Origin: Chryseobacterium suipulveris
Lineage (GTDB): Bacteria > Bacteroidota > Bacteroidia > Flavobacteriales > Weeksellaceae
Reading direction: 5' to 3'
DNA: 64,000 bases
Assembly: GCF_022811685.1 (NCBI RefSeq)
Contig: NZ_CP094532.1
Coordinates: 2,195,501 to 2,259,500, forward strand
Of the stretch, positions 44,356 to 54,056 are shown piece after piece. The translations under genes and the position numbers were made by a program. Each line of letters begins with the position of its first letter. Within the stretch, counting starts at the first letter, position 1. A model generated the notes under the pieces. That model had not been told where the DNA came from. It saw nothing but the letters and a program-made list of their open reading frames with translations, and made no database searches.

Positions 44356-44892
44356 ATGAAAATTTCTGTCATTGGTTATATGGGAAGCGGTAAATCACAC
44401 ATTTCCAAAATTTTGAGCAAAAAATTAAACTGTAAATTAATCGATTTGGACAGGGAAATTATGAGTCAAAATAAAATGAAAATCTCCGAAATTTTCAACA
44501 CAAAAGGTGAAATTTACTTTAGAAAGCAAGAAAGAGCCGTTTTAGGTGATATTTTGCACGCACCGGAAAACCTTGTGATAAGTTTAGGAGGAGGCACACC
44601 TGCTTACTACGACAATATGGAATTGATTAACCAAAATTCGGAAAGCATCTTTCTAAGAACATCTATAAAAAGTTTGACAGAACGCCTTTTAAAGCACAAA
44701 GAAAAAAGACCGCTAATCGCGAAAATACCAGATGCTGATCTGCCTGAATTTATTGGGAAACATCTTTTCGAGAGAAACGTTTATTACAATCAGTCCAAGT
44801 ATATTGTCGATACCGACGGGAAGACTCCTGAAGAAATTGTGAACGAGATCGTCGCTCTCATTCACTTTCAGAATCTGAATCCAAATCGCTGA
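44356..44892 (+). CDS. aroK: Shikimate kinase
   Basis: Phosphorylates shikimate in aromatic amino-acid synthesis. The P-loop is IGYMGSGKSHISK. Shikimate-binding motifs are IDLDREI, KGEIYFRKQERAVL and SLGGGTPAYY, and the lid arginine is in KEKRPLI. Start chosen at MKISVIGYMG (44356); the open frame extends to a GTG at 44341. The last 35 bases overlap the convergent S4-domain gene. Confidence 0.93.
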   Translation: MKISVIGYMGSGKSHISKILSKKLNCKLIDLDREIMSQNKMKISEIFNTKGEIYFRKQERAVLGDILHAPENLVISLGGGTPAYYDNMELINQNSESIFLRTSIKSLTERLLKHKEKRPLIAKIPDADLPEFIGKHLFERNVYYNQSKYIVDTDGKTPEEIVNEIVALIHFQNLNPNR

Positions 44893-45292
44893 AAAACAAA
44901 TCCCAGTCGCTATCTTCAGCTAAATTATCGCTGCTGATGAAGTCTTCCATACTTCGGCGGTCTTTTTTGGTAGGTCTCCCCTCCCCTTTGTTGCGGTAGT
45001 AATCCTGCGAAATTTTCCGTAATTTGAGAATTTCGTACTGCTCTTTCTCAGTACGATCTTCGATATATAGCGGTACGAGCTTTGCCCCTAATCTGTTTGC
45101 CGGGATCTGCAAAATGAGTAACTTATAAGTTATTTGGTTTTTTCTGACGGCTAAAACATCCCCCACTTTAACTTCTTTTGAGGATTTCACGGGTTGACCT
45201 GCAATCGACACCCTGTTCTTCTTAATTTCCTCAGAGGCAATATTCCGCGTCTTATAAAACCTCACGCACCATAAAAATTTATCAATTCTCAT
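44858..45292 (-). CDS. S4-domain RNA-binding protein, Hsp15-like
   Basis: 144 residues. The S4 RNA-binding fold is N-terminal (MRIDKFLWCVRFYKTRNIASEEIKKNRVSIAGQPVKSSKEVKVGDVLAV), followed by a basic tail (NKGEGRPTKKDRR) and an acidic serine-rich end. Hsp15 homologues bind stalled 50S subunits carrying peptidyl-tRNA. The acidic end is encoded within the region that overlaps aroK. Confidence 0.88.
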   Translation of the reverse strand: MRIDKFLWCVRFYKTRNIASEEIKKNRVSIAGQPVKSSKEVKVGDVLAVRKNQITYKLLILQIPANRLGAKLVPLYIEDRTEKEQYEILKLRKISQDYYRNKGEGRPTKKDRRSMEDFISSDNLAEDSDWDLFFSDLDSDSESE

Positions 45293-45349
45293 AATTTATT
45301 TATACTTTTGCCCCATAAAAATTTTAGCAATTTAATGATAATATTAAAT

Positions 45350-46075
45350 ATGAAAAAACCATTTCTGTTTCTTGCCGTGGTTTCCATAGCACTTATTTCT
45401 TGTAAAAAGGACACCCCTGTAGACGAAACCGCGCCGGAAGTAAGTATTGAAACCCAAAACAGTTATGACGACCAAGCCGCAGTAGAATTTTTGCAAACCC
45501 ACTATTTTAATGCAAAAGGAAAAGTAGAGGAATTGAAAGAAGGAGATACCACCAATGTGAAACTTGCTAATCTTAATCCAATTACACTGCCTTCTGGCGT
45601 TGTATATGTAGTAAGACCGGGAGCACAACCGAATCCAGGGACCACGATCGGCTCTTCAGACATTATTCGACTTATGGGAGTGAGTACTACTTATGTGGCG
45701 ACTAACGAAAGTGATAAAGTAAAATTCAGAAGCCCCGCTAATTTTTCCAACCCTATTGCAATCTCCGGAATGCCTGAAGTAGACCCATCTTATTTTTACG
45801 TAAAGAAAATAGTATTGGAAGCGGGAGCCACTGATATCCAGAAACAGAGAAGTTATTATGAAATAGAGGGATTCAAAGAGGGACTGATGAAATTTAAGTC
45901 GTTTGATATTCCTGATGAAACTAACTACAATCTTCAGGGACTAATTATTGTTCCTTCCAGAGCGGCGTTTGCGAGGGACCCGCATTTCAATTACACGGGG
46001 ATTTCCTACAGAAACAGGAGTTTTATTTTTAACGTCCAAGTGTATAAAACTACGGAAGCACCTGATCCTCGGTAA
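45350..46075 (+). CDS. Lipoprotein with FKBP-like C-terminal pattern
   Basis: About 241 residues. The signal peptide MKKPFLFLAVVSIALISC ends in a lipobox cysteine. The C-terminus (FKEGLMKFKSFDIPDETNYNLQGLIIVPSRAAFARDP..., SFIFNVQVYKT) resembles the end of FKBP-type peptidyl-prolyl isomerases found in Bacteroidota lipoproteins; active-site residues cannot be confirmed by eye. Start at 45350 is fixed by the signal peptide and by a TACTTTTG -7 box at 45303-45310, which overlaps the longer frame's start at 45308. Confidence 0.8.
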   Translation: MKKPFLFLAVVSIALISCKKDTPVDETAPEVSIETQNSYDDQAAVEFLQTHYFNAKGKVEELKEGDTTNVKLANLNPITLPSGVVYVVRPGAQPNPGTTIGSSDIIRLMGVSTTYVATNESDKVKFRSPANFSNPIAISGMPEVDPSYFYVKKIVLEAGATDIQKQRSYYEIEGFKEGLMKFKSFDIPDETNYNLQGLIIVPSRAAFARDPHFNYTGISYRNRSFIFNVQVYKTTEAPDPR

Positions 46076-46095
46076 ATTTTTGCAAAATAATATAG

Positions 46096-46123
46096 AAGCT
46101 CCTTTTTTTAGGGAGCTTTTTTT
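46096..46123. terminator. Bidirectional terminator between the lipoprotein gene and recO
   Basis: AAGCTCC/GGAGCTT stem (46096-46102, 46112-46118) followed by T, placed between convergent stops. Confidence 0.8.
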
Positions 46124-46133
46124 GCAGTAAACT

Positions 46134-46826
46134 TTAGGAATAAATATCCCGCAATACCGACAATGAATTTGGCACTTTAAAGCCGTTAAAATGCCACTGG
46201 TAATAAATGATTAGGGAGTCCAGAAACAGATTTCTTTCAGAGCGTGTTAGCTTTTCTTGGTAAGGATCATCTGCGATTAAAAGTTTCTTCCAGATATTAG
46301 AAATATCCTCATCAAATACCTGAGCAGAATTCTCGTCAGTGAATGTTCCGGATTCCGAATGCAAATATTTGCTGTTCTGAAATAGAGGCGAAATCCCCAA
46401 AATTCTCAGGAATCTAAACAACAGGATTATATATAAACCAGAATTATTATCCTGAATCTTCTTACAGAAAAATTCAATTTCCTGAAATGCTTGGGGAAAA
46501 TGACTTTCTTCCCGCAAGATCTGATTGAGGAAATCTGCAACAAAGAAAAGCACAGAGCTGAGTCTTACATCATCCACAGCGTATTCGGGAACAATTCCGT
46601 CAATTTTCGTCACTGTTGAAATTGCCGAAGAATCCTTATTGGGAATTGCAAGAGAAATCTTCAAACGGCTCAAAGGAAAAAGATATGGCTTCTTCTTATT
46701 CTTTGGCGAATAAATCCCTTTAACAAAAAAACTTCCGTACCCTTTTTCTTTAGAGAAGCAATGAAGCACGGCATCATAGTCGCCATATTTTACATAAGAC
46801 AAAAGGAAACAATCCCTGTTCTCCAT
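46134..46826 (-). CDS. recO: DNA repair protein RecO
   Basis: Helps load RecA on SSB-coated single strands (RecFOR pathway). 230 residues: N-terminal OB fold (CFLLSYVKYGDYDAVLHCFSKEKGYGSFFVKGI), then a helical domain (FFVADFLNQILREESHFPQAF, LLFRFLRILGISPLF). The usual C-terminal zinc cysteines are not evident, which I believe is frequent in this phylum. Its first base overlaps the last base of the porZ gene upstream, so the two are coupled. Confidence 0.9.
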   Translation of the reverse strand: MENRDCFLLSYVKYGDYDAVLHCFSKEKGYGSFFVKGIYSPKNKKKPYLFPLSRLKISLAIPNKDSSAISTVTKIDGIVPEYAVDDVRLSSVLFFVADFLNQILREESHFPQAFQEIEFFCKKIQDNNSGLYIILLFRFLRILGISPLFQNSKYLHSESGTFTDENSAQVFDEDISNIWKKLLIADDPYQEKLTRSERNLFLDSLIIYYQWHFNGFKVPNSLSVLRDIYS

Positions 46827-49060
46827 TAATTTACTACTGCAATCTTGGCTGTTGCAGTATCCGTTCCATCGGCGTTGGTCATCAGAACAAAATAAATTCC
46901 TGAAGCTACTCTTACTCCTCTTTGGTTATTGAGATTCCATTCATAATAACCACCTCTCGATACGGCTTGGTGAACGAGATTTCCGGCCGCATCCGTAATT
47001 CTGATATTTGTTTTTTCAGCCAATCCCCTAATTCTTACATTCCCTTTGTATTTGGAATACACAACGGGATTTGGATAAACCAGTACATCACCGAAATTTT
47101 CCGAGACATCCTGCACATCTCCTTGGTAAACTACGACACCATCTAATGTAACGAAATAGACCTTCCCTGTCTTATTATCAACCTTAATATCGGTCACGCT
47201 GTTGGTTGGCAACGGTGAGTTTTCTCTTGTAAAATGATGGATTGTTTGTTCTCCAGTCGAACTTAGGTAAAAGACACCGCCATCATCAATCGAAATCCAT
47301 TTCTGATTCCCTCCATCAACTTCGATACTTAGAATGCTGCTGTCTCTAAACAATTCTTCACCTAAGCCATTTTCTTCTATGATAATAGGTTCTGCTTTAG
47401 GATTGTCTTCATTGATTGCAGATGAGGGGTTTTGCAAAATACGGAGACCTACCCTGGTTCCGATCCAAACATCGTTATTCTTATCGATACTTGCAGCTAC
47501 AACTCCGTCTGCAGGAAGGTTGTTGGTTTTACGAATAATTTTGAACCTGTCATCTCCCAATGAGGACGGCGTATTCTTGTAATCATAAATAATTAAACCG
47601 CCTCCATTAAAAAATGGTGAAGGTATGAACAAAATTCCCTCTTTGGAAAAAGGTCGCTGTACAGCACCGGAATTCACAACACCCACTAAACTAAAACTGT
47701 CAAGTGAAGGATTATAATAATAAAATCCTGAATTACCATCCTGGAGAGCAGAAACTGATACAAAAAGCTGATTATTTTCGTCAAATGTTATTCCTCCTAC
47801 ACGGTTCACCCAACCTCCAGAACTGGCATAAATATTTTTATATTCATCATTCTCCATTCTGTATATTCCTTTCTGTCCATCATAAGAAGAGTAGTTTACA
47901 AAAAATATTTCAGATGGTTTTGCCGGATTAATTGCGGCGTCCAATACATTGAGTGGTCCTGGAAAAGTCTTAAAAAAATCAGGATATATCCATTTTGTGC
48001 CATCGAAATGATAATATCCAAAATAATTGTAAAGCGGATCATTATACGCATCTCTACCTCCAGTTGAAATTACAATTTGACTTCCCTGGACATTGATTTT
48101 GTAAGACATATTATTATAAGGTCCGTCTGGTTTTATATGTTCTCCGGAATCACTGATTATACCAGAATCTACAGATCCTCCATAAATTTTCGAATCAACA
48201 TATATTCCCGTATTGTAAATAGGGGAACCTGTCCTCTCTTTAATACTCGCACCAGAAAAATTAAAAACAGTAATTTCCTGCAATCCGCTCACAGTGAAAT
48301 CGGAATCAGTGATTACAATGTCTTTTACTTCCCAGAAACTTTTAGTCAAAGTGACAAAAGAAGCTCCCGTTCCGTAATAAACTGAATTCTTATTTGAAAA
48401 AACCAACATTTCGCTGTTACCCGCAATATGTGTGAAATTTCCTGCCTGAACTAGATTCCATGTAGAATAAACAGGAAATGAAACGTCAATTTCGTGAGAT
48501 TTTAATCCTGTTGCTGTTATTACATAAACTTTATTGTCTCTAATTACAGCTTCTCGCGCAGCTTCGTAAATTCCGCTATTGATGAAAAATGCGGATTCTG
48601 CAAATTCCTTTCTGTCCAGTCTAAAAACAGAAACTCCGTAACCTGCAGAAACTACCGCCAAATTTCCATTAATCGAAATATGGTTGATCTTTTTGGAACC
48701 CGAATAACCAGTTGCTATAGGAATATCAACAACATAGGTAATACCTTCAGGTGTAATTACATCCATCGCGCCACTTTTATAGCCGACGAGACCAATTTTT
48801 GTTGCAGGATTATAGTCAAATGCGGTAATCTTTACTTCATGTAGTCCGTTCGCTTTCGATAACTTGGTGATTTCGCCTGTTGCCGGTGTGTAAAAGAAAA
48901 TCCCATTTTCCGTGGCTGCAATCAATTTTCCATTATCTTCACGAATTGCCAAAACATTATTGTAAGAAAACAGGTCGCTCCATCTGCTGGATGTAATAGT
49001 CTGTGCGAAGACATGTACCGAGCAAACTATCAATAAAAAAGGAAGTATTTTTTTCATCAT
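46826..49060 (-). CDS. porZ: PorZ-like type IX secretion beta-propeller protein with C-terminal sorting domain
   Basis: 744 residues. The signal peptide MMKKILPFLLIVCSVHVFA is followed by two beta-propeller blocks with repeated GLHEVKITAF-, NDVWIGTRVGLRIL- and KWISIDDGGVFYL-type blades. A T9SS type A sorting domain ends the protein (VYPNPVVYSKYKGNVRIRG..., GIYFVLMTNADG). PorZ belongs to the attachment complex that finishes cargo proteins after transport by the type IX system, so it functions with the gldKLMN products encoded 8 kb away. Confidence 0.88.
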   Translation of the reverse strand: MMKKILPFLLIVCSVHVFAQTITSSRWSDLFSYNNVLAIREDNGKLIAATENGIFFYTPATGEITKLSKANGLHEVKITAFDYNPATKIGLVGYKSGAMDVITPEGITYVVDIPIATGYSGSKKINHISINGNLAVVSAGYGVSVFRLDRKEFAESAFFINSGIYEAAREAVIRDNKVYVITATGLKSHEIDVSFPVYSTWNLVQAGNFTHIAGNSEMLVFSNKNSVYYGTGASFVTLTKSFWEVKDIVITDSDFTVSGLQEITVFNFSGASIKERTGSPIYNTGIYVDSKIYGGSVDSGIISDSGEHIKPDGPYNNMSYKINVQGSQIVISTGGRDAYNDPLYNYFGYYHFDGTKWIYPDFFKTFPGPLNVLDAAINPAKPSEIFFVNYSSYDGQKGIYRMENDEYKNIYASSGGWVNRVGGITFDENNQLFVSVSALQDGNSGFYYYNPSLDSFSLVGVVNSGAVQRPFSKEGILFIPSPFFNGGGLIIYDYKNTPSSLGDDRFKIIRKTNNLPADGVVAASIDKNNDVWIGTRVGLRILQNPSSAINEDNPKAEPIIIEENGLGEELFRDSSILSIEVDGGNQKWISIDDGGVFYLSSTGEQTIHHFTRENSPLPTNSVTDIKVDNKTGKVYFVTLDGVVVYQGDVQDVSENFGDVLVYPNPVVYSKYKGNVRIRGLAEKTNIRITDAAGNLVHQAVSRGGYYEWNLNNQRGVRVASGIYFVLMTNADGTDTATAKIAVVN

Positions 49061-49063
49061 CTT

Positions 49064-50014
49064 TTAAACTATAATTCTATCATCTATAACATGGTTACTC
49101 CATGAAATATTTTTCACGTTTTTGTTTTTATCGAAATAAAAATCGATTTTCCCCAAAAGAAGTCCCGCCCAACCTACTTGGTTGACCAAAACATTTGCCC
49201 CATTTTTGTTGGTAAAGGATTGCGGTTCAGGTAAAAAAGTATGAGTATGGCCTCCCAAAATCAGGTCGATACCGCTTGTTTTCGCAGCGAGGATTTTATC
49301 TGAAACTTTGGTCGGAACATCCTTAAATTCGTAGCCAAGGTGCGAAAGACAGATCACCATGTCGCATTTCTTCTCGTTTCGAAGAAGATCCGCATAATGC
49401 TGTGCAATCTCGATTGGGTCTTGGTAGACAGTTTCTCCGTAGCTTTTCTTTCCAACCAAACCTGCCAATTCGATTCCGACACCGAAAATCCCAACCTTGA
49501 TTCCACCCTTGTCAAAAACTTTGTAAGGAACGGTTTGCCCATCTAAAATGGTATTCTTAAAATCATAATTGGAGCAGATGAACGGAAATTTCGCATTGGG
49601 CAATACTTTCTTAAAACCCTCCAAACCATTGTCGAAATCGTGGTTCCCCATCGTCGCGGCGTCATATCCCATCATCGACATCAGCTTGAATTCCAGTTCG
49701 CCACCAAAAAAGTTAAAGTACGGCGTTCCCTGAAAAATATCGCCCGAATCGAGCAAGAGGATATTGTTTTCTTCTTTTCTGAATTTCTGAATCAAAGCGG
49801 CTCTTCTTGCAAAACCTCCCTGATTTGGATTTCTGCTGTAGCTCGAATCAAACGGTTCAATCCGGCTGTGCTGATCATTGGTATGAAGAATAGTCAACTT
49901 TTTTGCGGAATTCTTCTCGACAATTTTGAGATTTTCCGCCAAAAGCAAATTCGGCACAAGTGTCATCGCCAAAGTTCCGCCACCAATCGTTTTCAGGAAT
50001 TGCTTTCTATTCAT
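49064..50014 (-). CDS. 5'-nucleotidase family metallophosphatase (N-terminal catalytic domain as a separate protein)
   Basis: 316 residues. A signal-like start, MNRKQFLKTIGGGTLAMTLVPNLLLAE, resembles a Tat signal but has a single Arg. The catalytic motifs follow: ILHTNDQHSRIEPFD, LLDSGDIFQGTPYF, TMGNHDFDNG, ICLSHLGYE and LILGGHTHTFL. It is the dimetal half of UshA-type 5'-nucleotidases; the substrate-binding half is the neighbouring gene, with an 8-bp overlap. Confidence 0.9.
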   Translation of the reverse strand: MNRKQFLKTIGGGTLAMTLVPNLLLAENLKIVEKNSAKKLTILHTNDQHSRIEPFDSSYSRNPNQGGFARRAALIQKFRKEENNILLLDSGDIFQGTPYFNFFGGELEFKLMSMMGYDAATMGNHDFDNGLEGFKKVLPNAKFPFICSNYDFKNTILDGQTVPYKVFDKGGIKVGIFGVGIELAGLVGKKSYGETVYQDPIEIAQHYADLLRNEKKCDMVICLSHLGYEFKDVPTKVSDKILAAKTSGIDLILGGHTHTFLPEPQSFTNKNGANVLVNQVGWAGLLLGKIDFYFDKNKNVKNISWSNHVIDDRIIV

Positions 50015-50777
50015 TGGTCTTGTTTTTCTTGTTTTTAAAAAGTAGGCGGATATCTTTCGGAGGTACGATTTCAGAATTCGCTCGGAATTTTTCGATGAAG
50101 AGCTCCCTCAACTTTATTCCTGTCGAGATCAGCTCACCTTTACCAAAATAAGCCATATTGTCGCCACCTAACGCCAAATAATCCGATGTCGCGATATAGT
50201 AATTTTTCGCCGGCTCCACTTCCTTCCCGTTGATGAGTTCCTTTACCGACATTCCGTTGTCGGTCTCGATATAAAGTCGGGAGACAGGATTGTTTTTCTG
50301 TGTTCTGGCATAATAATCGTAAAGCCCCTTCAGATCTGAACCTTTCATTTTTACGATCATCACTTCATTTTCAAACGGCATTACTTCGTAAATATGCTTC
50401 ATCAAAATATCGCCTTTACCAATCGTGGAACGGATTCCGCCCACATTGATCACTGCCGCGTCAACTCCGCCAGGAATTCCGTTTTTCTTCGCCCAGTCAT
50501 CCGCACCTTCAAAGGTGTAATCCGCCAAAAGATTTCCAAGGTTACTGTTGTCTCCCTGCTTGTTCAAATCCACCGCGGTGTACGAAATCTTTGTATTCAT
50601 CTTTCCCTCAAGCTCCACTTTATACGGTTCGATGACCTTTTTAAAAGCAGGATCTTCAGGCAAATCCGTGGTCAATAAAATATTTTTCTCAGTAGCTGCA
50701 TTCGCGACCGACAAAGCAGTTCTGCATGAAGTGAGCGCCAGGAAAGCCAAAACAGGAATCAGAAATCTGTTCTTCAT
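50007..50777 (-). CDS. 5'-nucleotidase C-terminal domain lipoprotein
   Basis: 256 residues. Lipoprotein signal MKNRFLIPVLAFLALTSC. The substrate-binding domain shows NLLADYTFEGADDWAKKNGIPGGVDAAVINVGGIRSTIGKGDI, the KGSDLKGLYDYYA region and YYIATSDYLALGGDNMAYF. Transcribed first, then the catalytic-domain gene, the reverse of the domain order in one-chain enzymes. A TATATTTG -7 box lies at 50797-50804 on the minus strand. Confidence 0.9.
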   Translation of the reverse strand: MKNRFLIPVLAFLALTSCRTALSVANAATEKNILLTTDLPEDPAFKKVIEPYKVELEGKMNTKISYTAVDLNKQGDNSNLGNLLADYTFEGADDWAKKNGIPGGVDAAVINVGGIRSTIGKGDILMKHIYEVMPFENEVMIVKMKGSDLKGLYDYYARTQKNNPVSRLYIETDNGMSVKELINGKEVEPAKNYYIATSDYLALGGDNMAYFGKGELISTGIKLRELFIEKFRANSEIVPPKDIRLLFKNKKNKTNE

Positions 50778-50888
50778 TAGATAAAATCTTGAGTTGCAAA
50801 TATAAAGATATGAATATAAACTTGTCTTTTTTTTTCACAAATTCTCTCATTAAATTTTGTAATTTTGAAAACATTAATTCAATTAAAA

Positions 50889-51761
50889 ATGAGCATTTTA
50901 AAAGGAGTGGGTGTTGCGTTGGTAACGCCTTTCAATGAGGATTTATCGGTTGATTACGATTCAATGACCAAACTGGTGGATTACAATATTGCAAACGGGA
51001 CCAATTACCTCGTGGTTTTGGGAACTACCGCAGAAGCTGCAACACTTTCAGCAGAAGATAAAAAGCAGGTAACCGAACATATCGTGAAGATCAACAACGG
51101 ACGCGTTCCCCTGGTTTTGGGAATCGGCGGAAACAATACTTTGGAAGTAAAAAAACAGATCGAGGAAACCGATCTTTCCGCATTCGAAGCGGTGCTATCT
51201 GTGTCGCCATATTACAACAAACCCAATCAGGAAGGACTTTACCAACATTATAAAATTTTGGCGGGAACTGGCAAGAAAATCATCATCTACAATGTTCCAT
51301 CCAGAACGGGGCAAAATATCGAGCCGTCTACAACGCTGCGTTTGGCAAAAGACTTCCCGAACCTGTACATGATCAAGGAAGCTGCACCGAACATTCTGCA
51401 GTACTTTGATATTTTAAGGCAAAAACCTGAAGGATTCAATCTCGTTTCGGGAGATGATGAATATACTTTACCGGTAACTTTAGCCGGTGGAAACGGTGTG
51501 ATTTCCGTAATCGGACAGGGTTACCCGAAAGAATTCTCAACAATGGTGCAGCTCGCTTTCGACGGAAAAGTGAAGGAAGCATACGAAATCCACAACAAGT
51601 TGGTCGAAATTACCCGACTGATTTTCGCGGAAGGAAATCCTGCGGGAATCAAAACTGTTTTGGCAGAAAAGGGAATCATCAAGAATTATCTGCGACTTCC
51701 ACTGGTTGCGGCGAGTGCAGGTTTGCAGGAAAGAATTAAACAGGAAATGGCGAAGATTTAG
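50889..51761 (+). CDS. dapA: 4-hydroxy-tetrahydrodipicolinate synthase
   Basis: Condenses pyruvate and aspartate semialdehyde toward lysine and diaminopimelate. TIM-barrel motifs: GVGVALVTPFNEDLSVDY, VLGTTAEAATLS, SPYYNKPNQEGLYQHY, IIYNVPSRTGQNI and the Schiff-base lysine in LYMIKEAAPN. Start at MSILKGVG (50889); the longer frame from 50865 begins inside a TAATTTTG -7 box (50860-50867). Confidence 0.96.
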   Translation: MSILKGVGVALVTPFNEDLSVDYDSMTKLVDYNIANGTNYLVVLGTTAEAATLSAEDKKQVTEHIVKINNGRVPLVLGIGGNNTLEVKKQIEETDLSAFEAVLSVSPYYNKPNQEGLYQHYKILAGTGKKIIIYNVPSRTGQNIEPSTTLRLAKDFPNLYMIKEAAPNILQYFDILRQKPEGFNLVSGDDEYTLPVTLAGGNGVISVIGQGYPKEFSTMVQLAFDGKVKEAYEIHNKLVEITRLIFAEGNPAGIKTVLAEKGIIKNYLRLPLVAASAGLQERIKQEMAKI

Positions 51762-51801
51762 CCAATATTAAGCTCAAAGTACTTCCAAAATGGATTGCCA
51801 C

Positions 51802-51832
51802 CAATGCACGAGTATTTGTAATTCGTGCATTG
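51802..51832. repeat. Perfect 10-bp inverted repeat between dapA and the BtuF-like gene
   Basis: CAATGCACGA/TCGTGCATTG with an 11-bp loop, between convergent genes. It could end both transcripts although a T-run is lacking, or be an intergenic repeat element. Confidence 0.55.
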
Positions 51833-51867
51833 ACTACGTCGAATCTTCGATTTCCTGGCATTTTTGA

Positions 51868-52602
51868 TTAAAGTTTTGTGGCAACAATTTTTAGCAAGTC
51901 ATCAAAATACTTCTCGCGTTTCGCCAAATGCGTTCCGAACCATGAGAAAGCTTCACCATCGACCAACATTATTTTCTTGCCCGCAAGCAATTCCTGTAAT
52001 TCGTCGATATGTTTTTGCTGAAAGGGAAACGGTTCCGAAGAAAGAAAAATACAGTCCGCTTCCTTCATTTCTTCCACTGAAATTTCGGGATATCTTTTTC
52101 TGTTTTTAAAAATATTTTCAAACCCAAGCTTCGTTAGAACATCACTAATGAATGTATCTCCACCAACCGTCATATAGGGATTTTTCCAGATCAGATAACA
52201 AACTTTTAGTGGAGTTTTTGGCGGAGCAACATTCATCACCTCCTGAATTTTCAGATTGAAGAGTTGCGCCTTTTCCGCCATTCCCAAATGGTTGCCCAAC
52301 ATTTTCAGGAAATAGTAATTGTCTTCTAAATTCCCGACGTTGGTCACCCAAACTTTGAAATCTTTTGCCAGTTCCTCTACCTGTAATTTTTCGTTTTCTT
52401 CCTTATTGGCAATGATGAAATCGGGGTTGATGGACTTTATTTTTTCAATGTTCAGGTTTTTTGTACCACCGATGACCTCTACCTCTCTCACCAAATTTTT
52501 CGGGTGAATGCAGAATTTGGTTCTTCCCACAATTTGATTTTTGGTCAGTCCAAAATCAAAAAGCGTCTCTGTAATACTCGGAACCAGTGAAATAATTTTC
52601 AT
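51868..52602 (-). CDS. BtuF-like helical-backbone metal/cobalamin-binding protein without signal peptide
   Basis: 244 residues from MKIISLVPSITETLF. Family motifs of periplasmic cobalamin/siderophore-binding proteins: IVGRTKFCIHP, IGGTKNLNIEKIKSINPDFIIANKEEN, KVCYLIWKNPYMTVGGDTFISDVLTKLG and IFLSSEPFPF. Unlike typical BtuF there is no signal peptide or lipobox, and no BtuC or BtuD gene is near. The longer frame to 52632 adds no signal either. Confidence 0.85.
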   Translation of the reverse strand: MKIISLVPSITETLFDFGLTKNQIVGRTKFCIHPKNLVREVEVIGGTKNLNIEKIKSINPDFIIANKEENEKLQVEELAKDFKVWVTNVGNLEDNYYFLKMLGNHLGMAEKAQLFNLKIQEVMNVAPPKTPLKVCYLIWKNPYMTVGGDTFISDVLTKLGFENIFKNRKRYPEISVEEMKEADCIFLSSEPFPFQQKHIDELQELLAGKKIMLVDGEAFSWFGTHLAKREKYFDDLLKIVATKL

Positions 52603-52655
52603 GAGGAAATCTCGAAAATCCAAAGATAACAATCATTAAACAAACGAAACTGCTT

Positions 52656-53975
52656 TTACAATAATTTTCCGGTGAGGAAAAGTCCGGCAATCGAGAAGTA
52701 GATAATCAGTCCGGTCACATCCACCAAAGTAGCGACAAACGGCGCAGAAGAAGTTGCAGGATCAAGGTTGAACCTTTTCAGAATAAAGGGAACCATCGAA
52801 CCCGAAAGCGTTCCCCAAAGGACGATCATTGCTAGAGAAATTCCAGCACTTATCCCCACAAAAAGCCAATTCTGACCGTAATCAAACCATCCCATTTTAT
52901 GCCAGATCATGATTCTGAGGAAACCGATAATCCCAAGAAAAGCACCGAGAACAAATCCTGTCACCAGTTCCTTGCGCATCACCCTCCACCAGTCTTTAAT
53001 CGTAATTTCCTGAAGCGCCATCGCACGAATGATCAGCGTTGCCGCCTGCGAACCGGAGTTACCGCCACTGGAAATAATCAGCGGGATAAAGAGTGCCAAA
53101 ACCACAGCTTTTTCGATTTCATTTTCGTAGAAACCCATGACAGAAGCAGTGATCAGCTGCAGAAAGAAAAGCACAATCAGCCAAAGTCCACGCTTCTTGA
53201 TCATTTCGAACCAATGGGTTTGAATGTAGGGATCATCAAGCGCTTCAACCCCACCGAATTTCTGGATGTCTTCGGTATTCTGTTGTTCGATCTGGTCGAG
53301 AATGTCGTCGATCGTTACGATCCCTACCAAAACTCCAGCTTCGGTAACAATCGGAAGTGCGGTTCTGTCATATTTTTCGAAATACTGTACCGCGTCCTCT
53401 TTGGAAGTTGTCGTCGTAATCGCCACAAAATGATTGTCGGTAATATCCGAGACCAGATCATCCTCTTCCGCCAGAAGCAGCGAACCGAGTGCGATGTCGT
53501 CGATCAGGCGGTTTCTTTCATCGACCACGTAAAGGTGGTTCATCGTTTCCACCTTTTTGCCGACTTTTTTTATTTGCTGAAGACACCTTTTCACCGTCCA
53601 TTCTTTTCGGATCTGGATGTAGTACGGCGTCATCAACCTCGCAATGGAATCCGCATCGTAACCCAAAAGTTTTAGGGCAATTCTCCTTTCCTGAGGATTG
53701 AGGTGGTTGATGGAATACTTGATGAGTTCGTCGGGAAAATCCTCGAAAAGTGCAGTCCTGTCATCCGGAGTCATTGCGTTCAGAATTTCAGAAACCTCTT
53801 CGCTGCCGATATTTCTAATCGTATCTTCCTGGAAATCGGGATCAAGGTGCGAAAAAACTTCCGCTTTGTACTGTTTCGGAACTTTCAGGAACGACAAAAC
53901 CCGTTCTTTAACGGGAAGTTCGCTCAGCGTTTCTGCGATATCTGCCGGATTGAAAATGAGTTCCTGGGTTTCCAC
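52656..53975 (-). CDS. mgtE: Magnesium transporter MgtE
   Basis: A Mg2+ channel gated by cytoplasmic Mg2+. N-terminal helical domain (about 1-125, repeats of [15 protein letters not shown] type), two CBS domains (about 130-250, [17 protein letters not shown] and [22 protein letters not shown]), then five membrane helices with the conserved [21 protein letters not shown] pore segment. The longest frame starts with TTG at 54008, but a TATTTTTG -7 box at 53995-54002 lies inside it. I therefore start at GTG 53975 ([20 protein letters not shown]), giving 439 residues. Confidence 0.93.
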   Translation of the reverse strand: METQELIFNPADIAETLSELPVKERVLSFLKVPKQYKAEVFSHLDPDFQEDTIRNIGSEEVSEILNAMTPDDRTALFEDFPDELIKYSINHLNPQERRIALKLLGYDADSIARLMTPYYIQIRKEWTVKRCLQQIKKVGKKVETMNHLYVVDERNRLIDDIALGSLLLAEEDDLVSDITDNHFVAITTTTSKEDAVQYFEKYDRTALPIVTEAGVLVGIVTIDDILDQIEQQNTEDIQKFGGVEALDDPYIQTHWFEMIKKRGLWLIVLFFLQLITASVMGFYENEIEKAVVLALFIPLIISSGGNSGSQAATLIIRAMALQEITIKDWWRVMRKELVTGFVLGAFLGIIGFLRIMIWHKMGWFDYGQNWLFVGISAGISLAMIVLWGTLSGSMVPFILKRFNLDPATSSAPFVATLVDVTGLIIYFSIAGLFLTGKLL

Positions 53976-54056
53976 AGCAATTTGATAAGAACTGCAAAAA
54001 TAGCTCAAAATCTTAAAGATTCCGAATTATCAAGGGTGTTTAAAGTTAAAGCATCG

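Noticed and set aside
52899..53675. 258-codon open frame antisense to mgtE
   Set aside because: Lies fully inside a strongly recognised gene on the other strand; composition of a shadow frame with many Arg/His residues.
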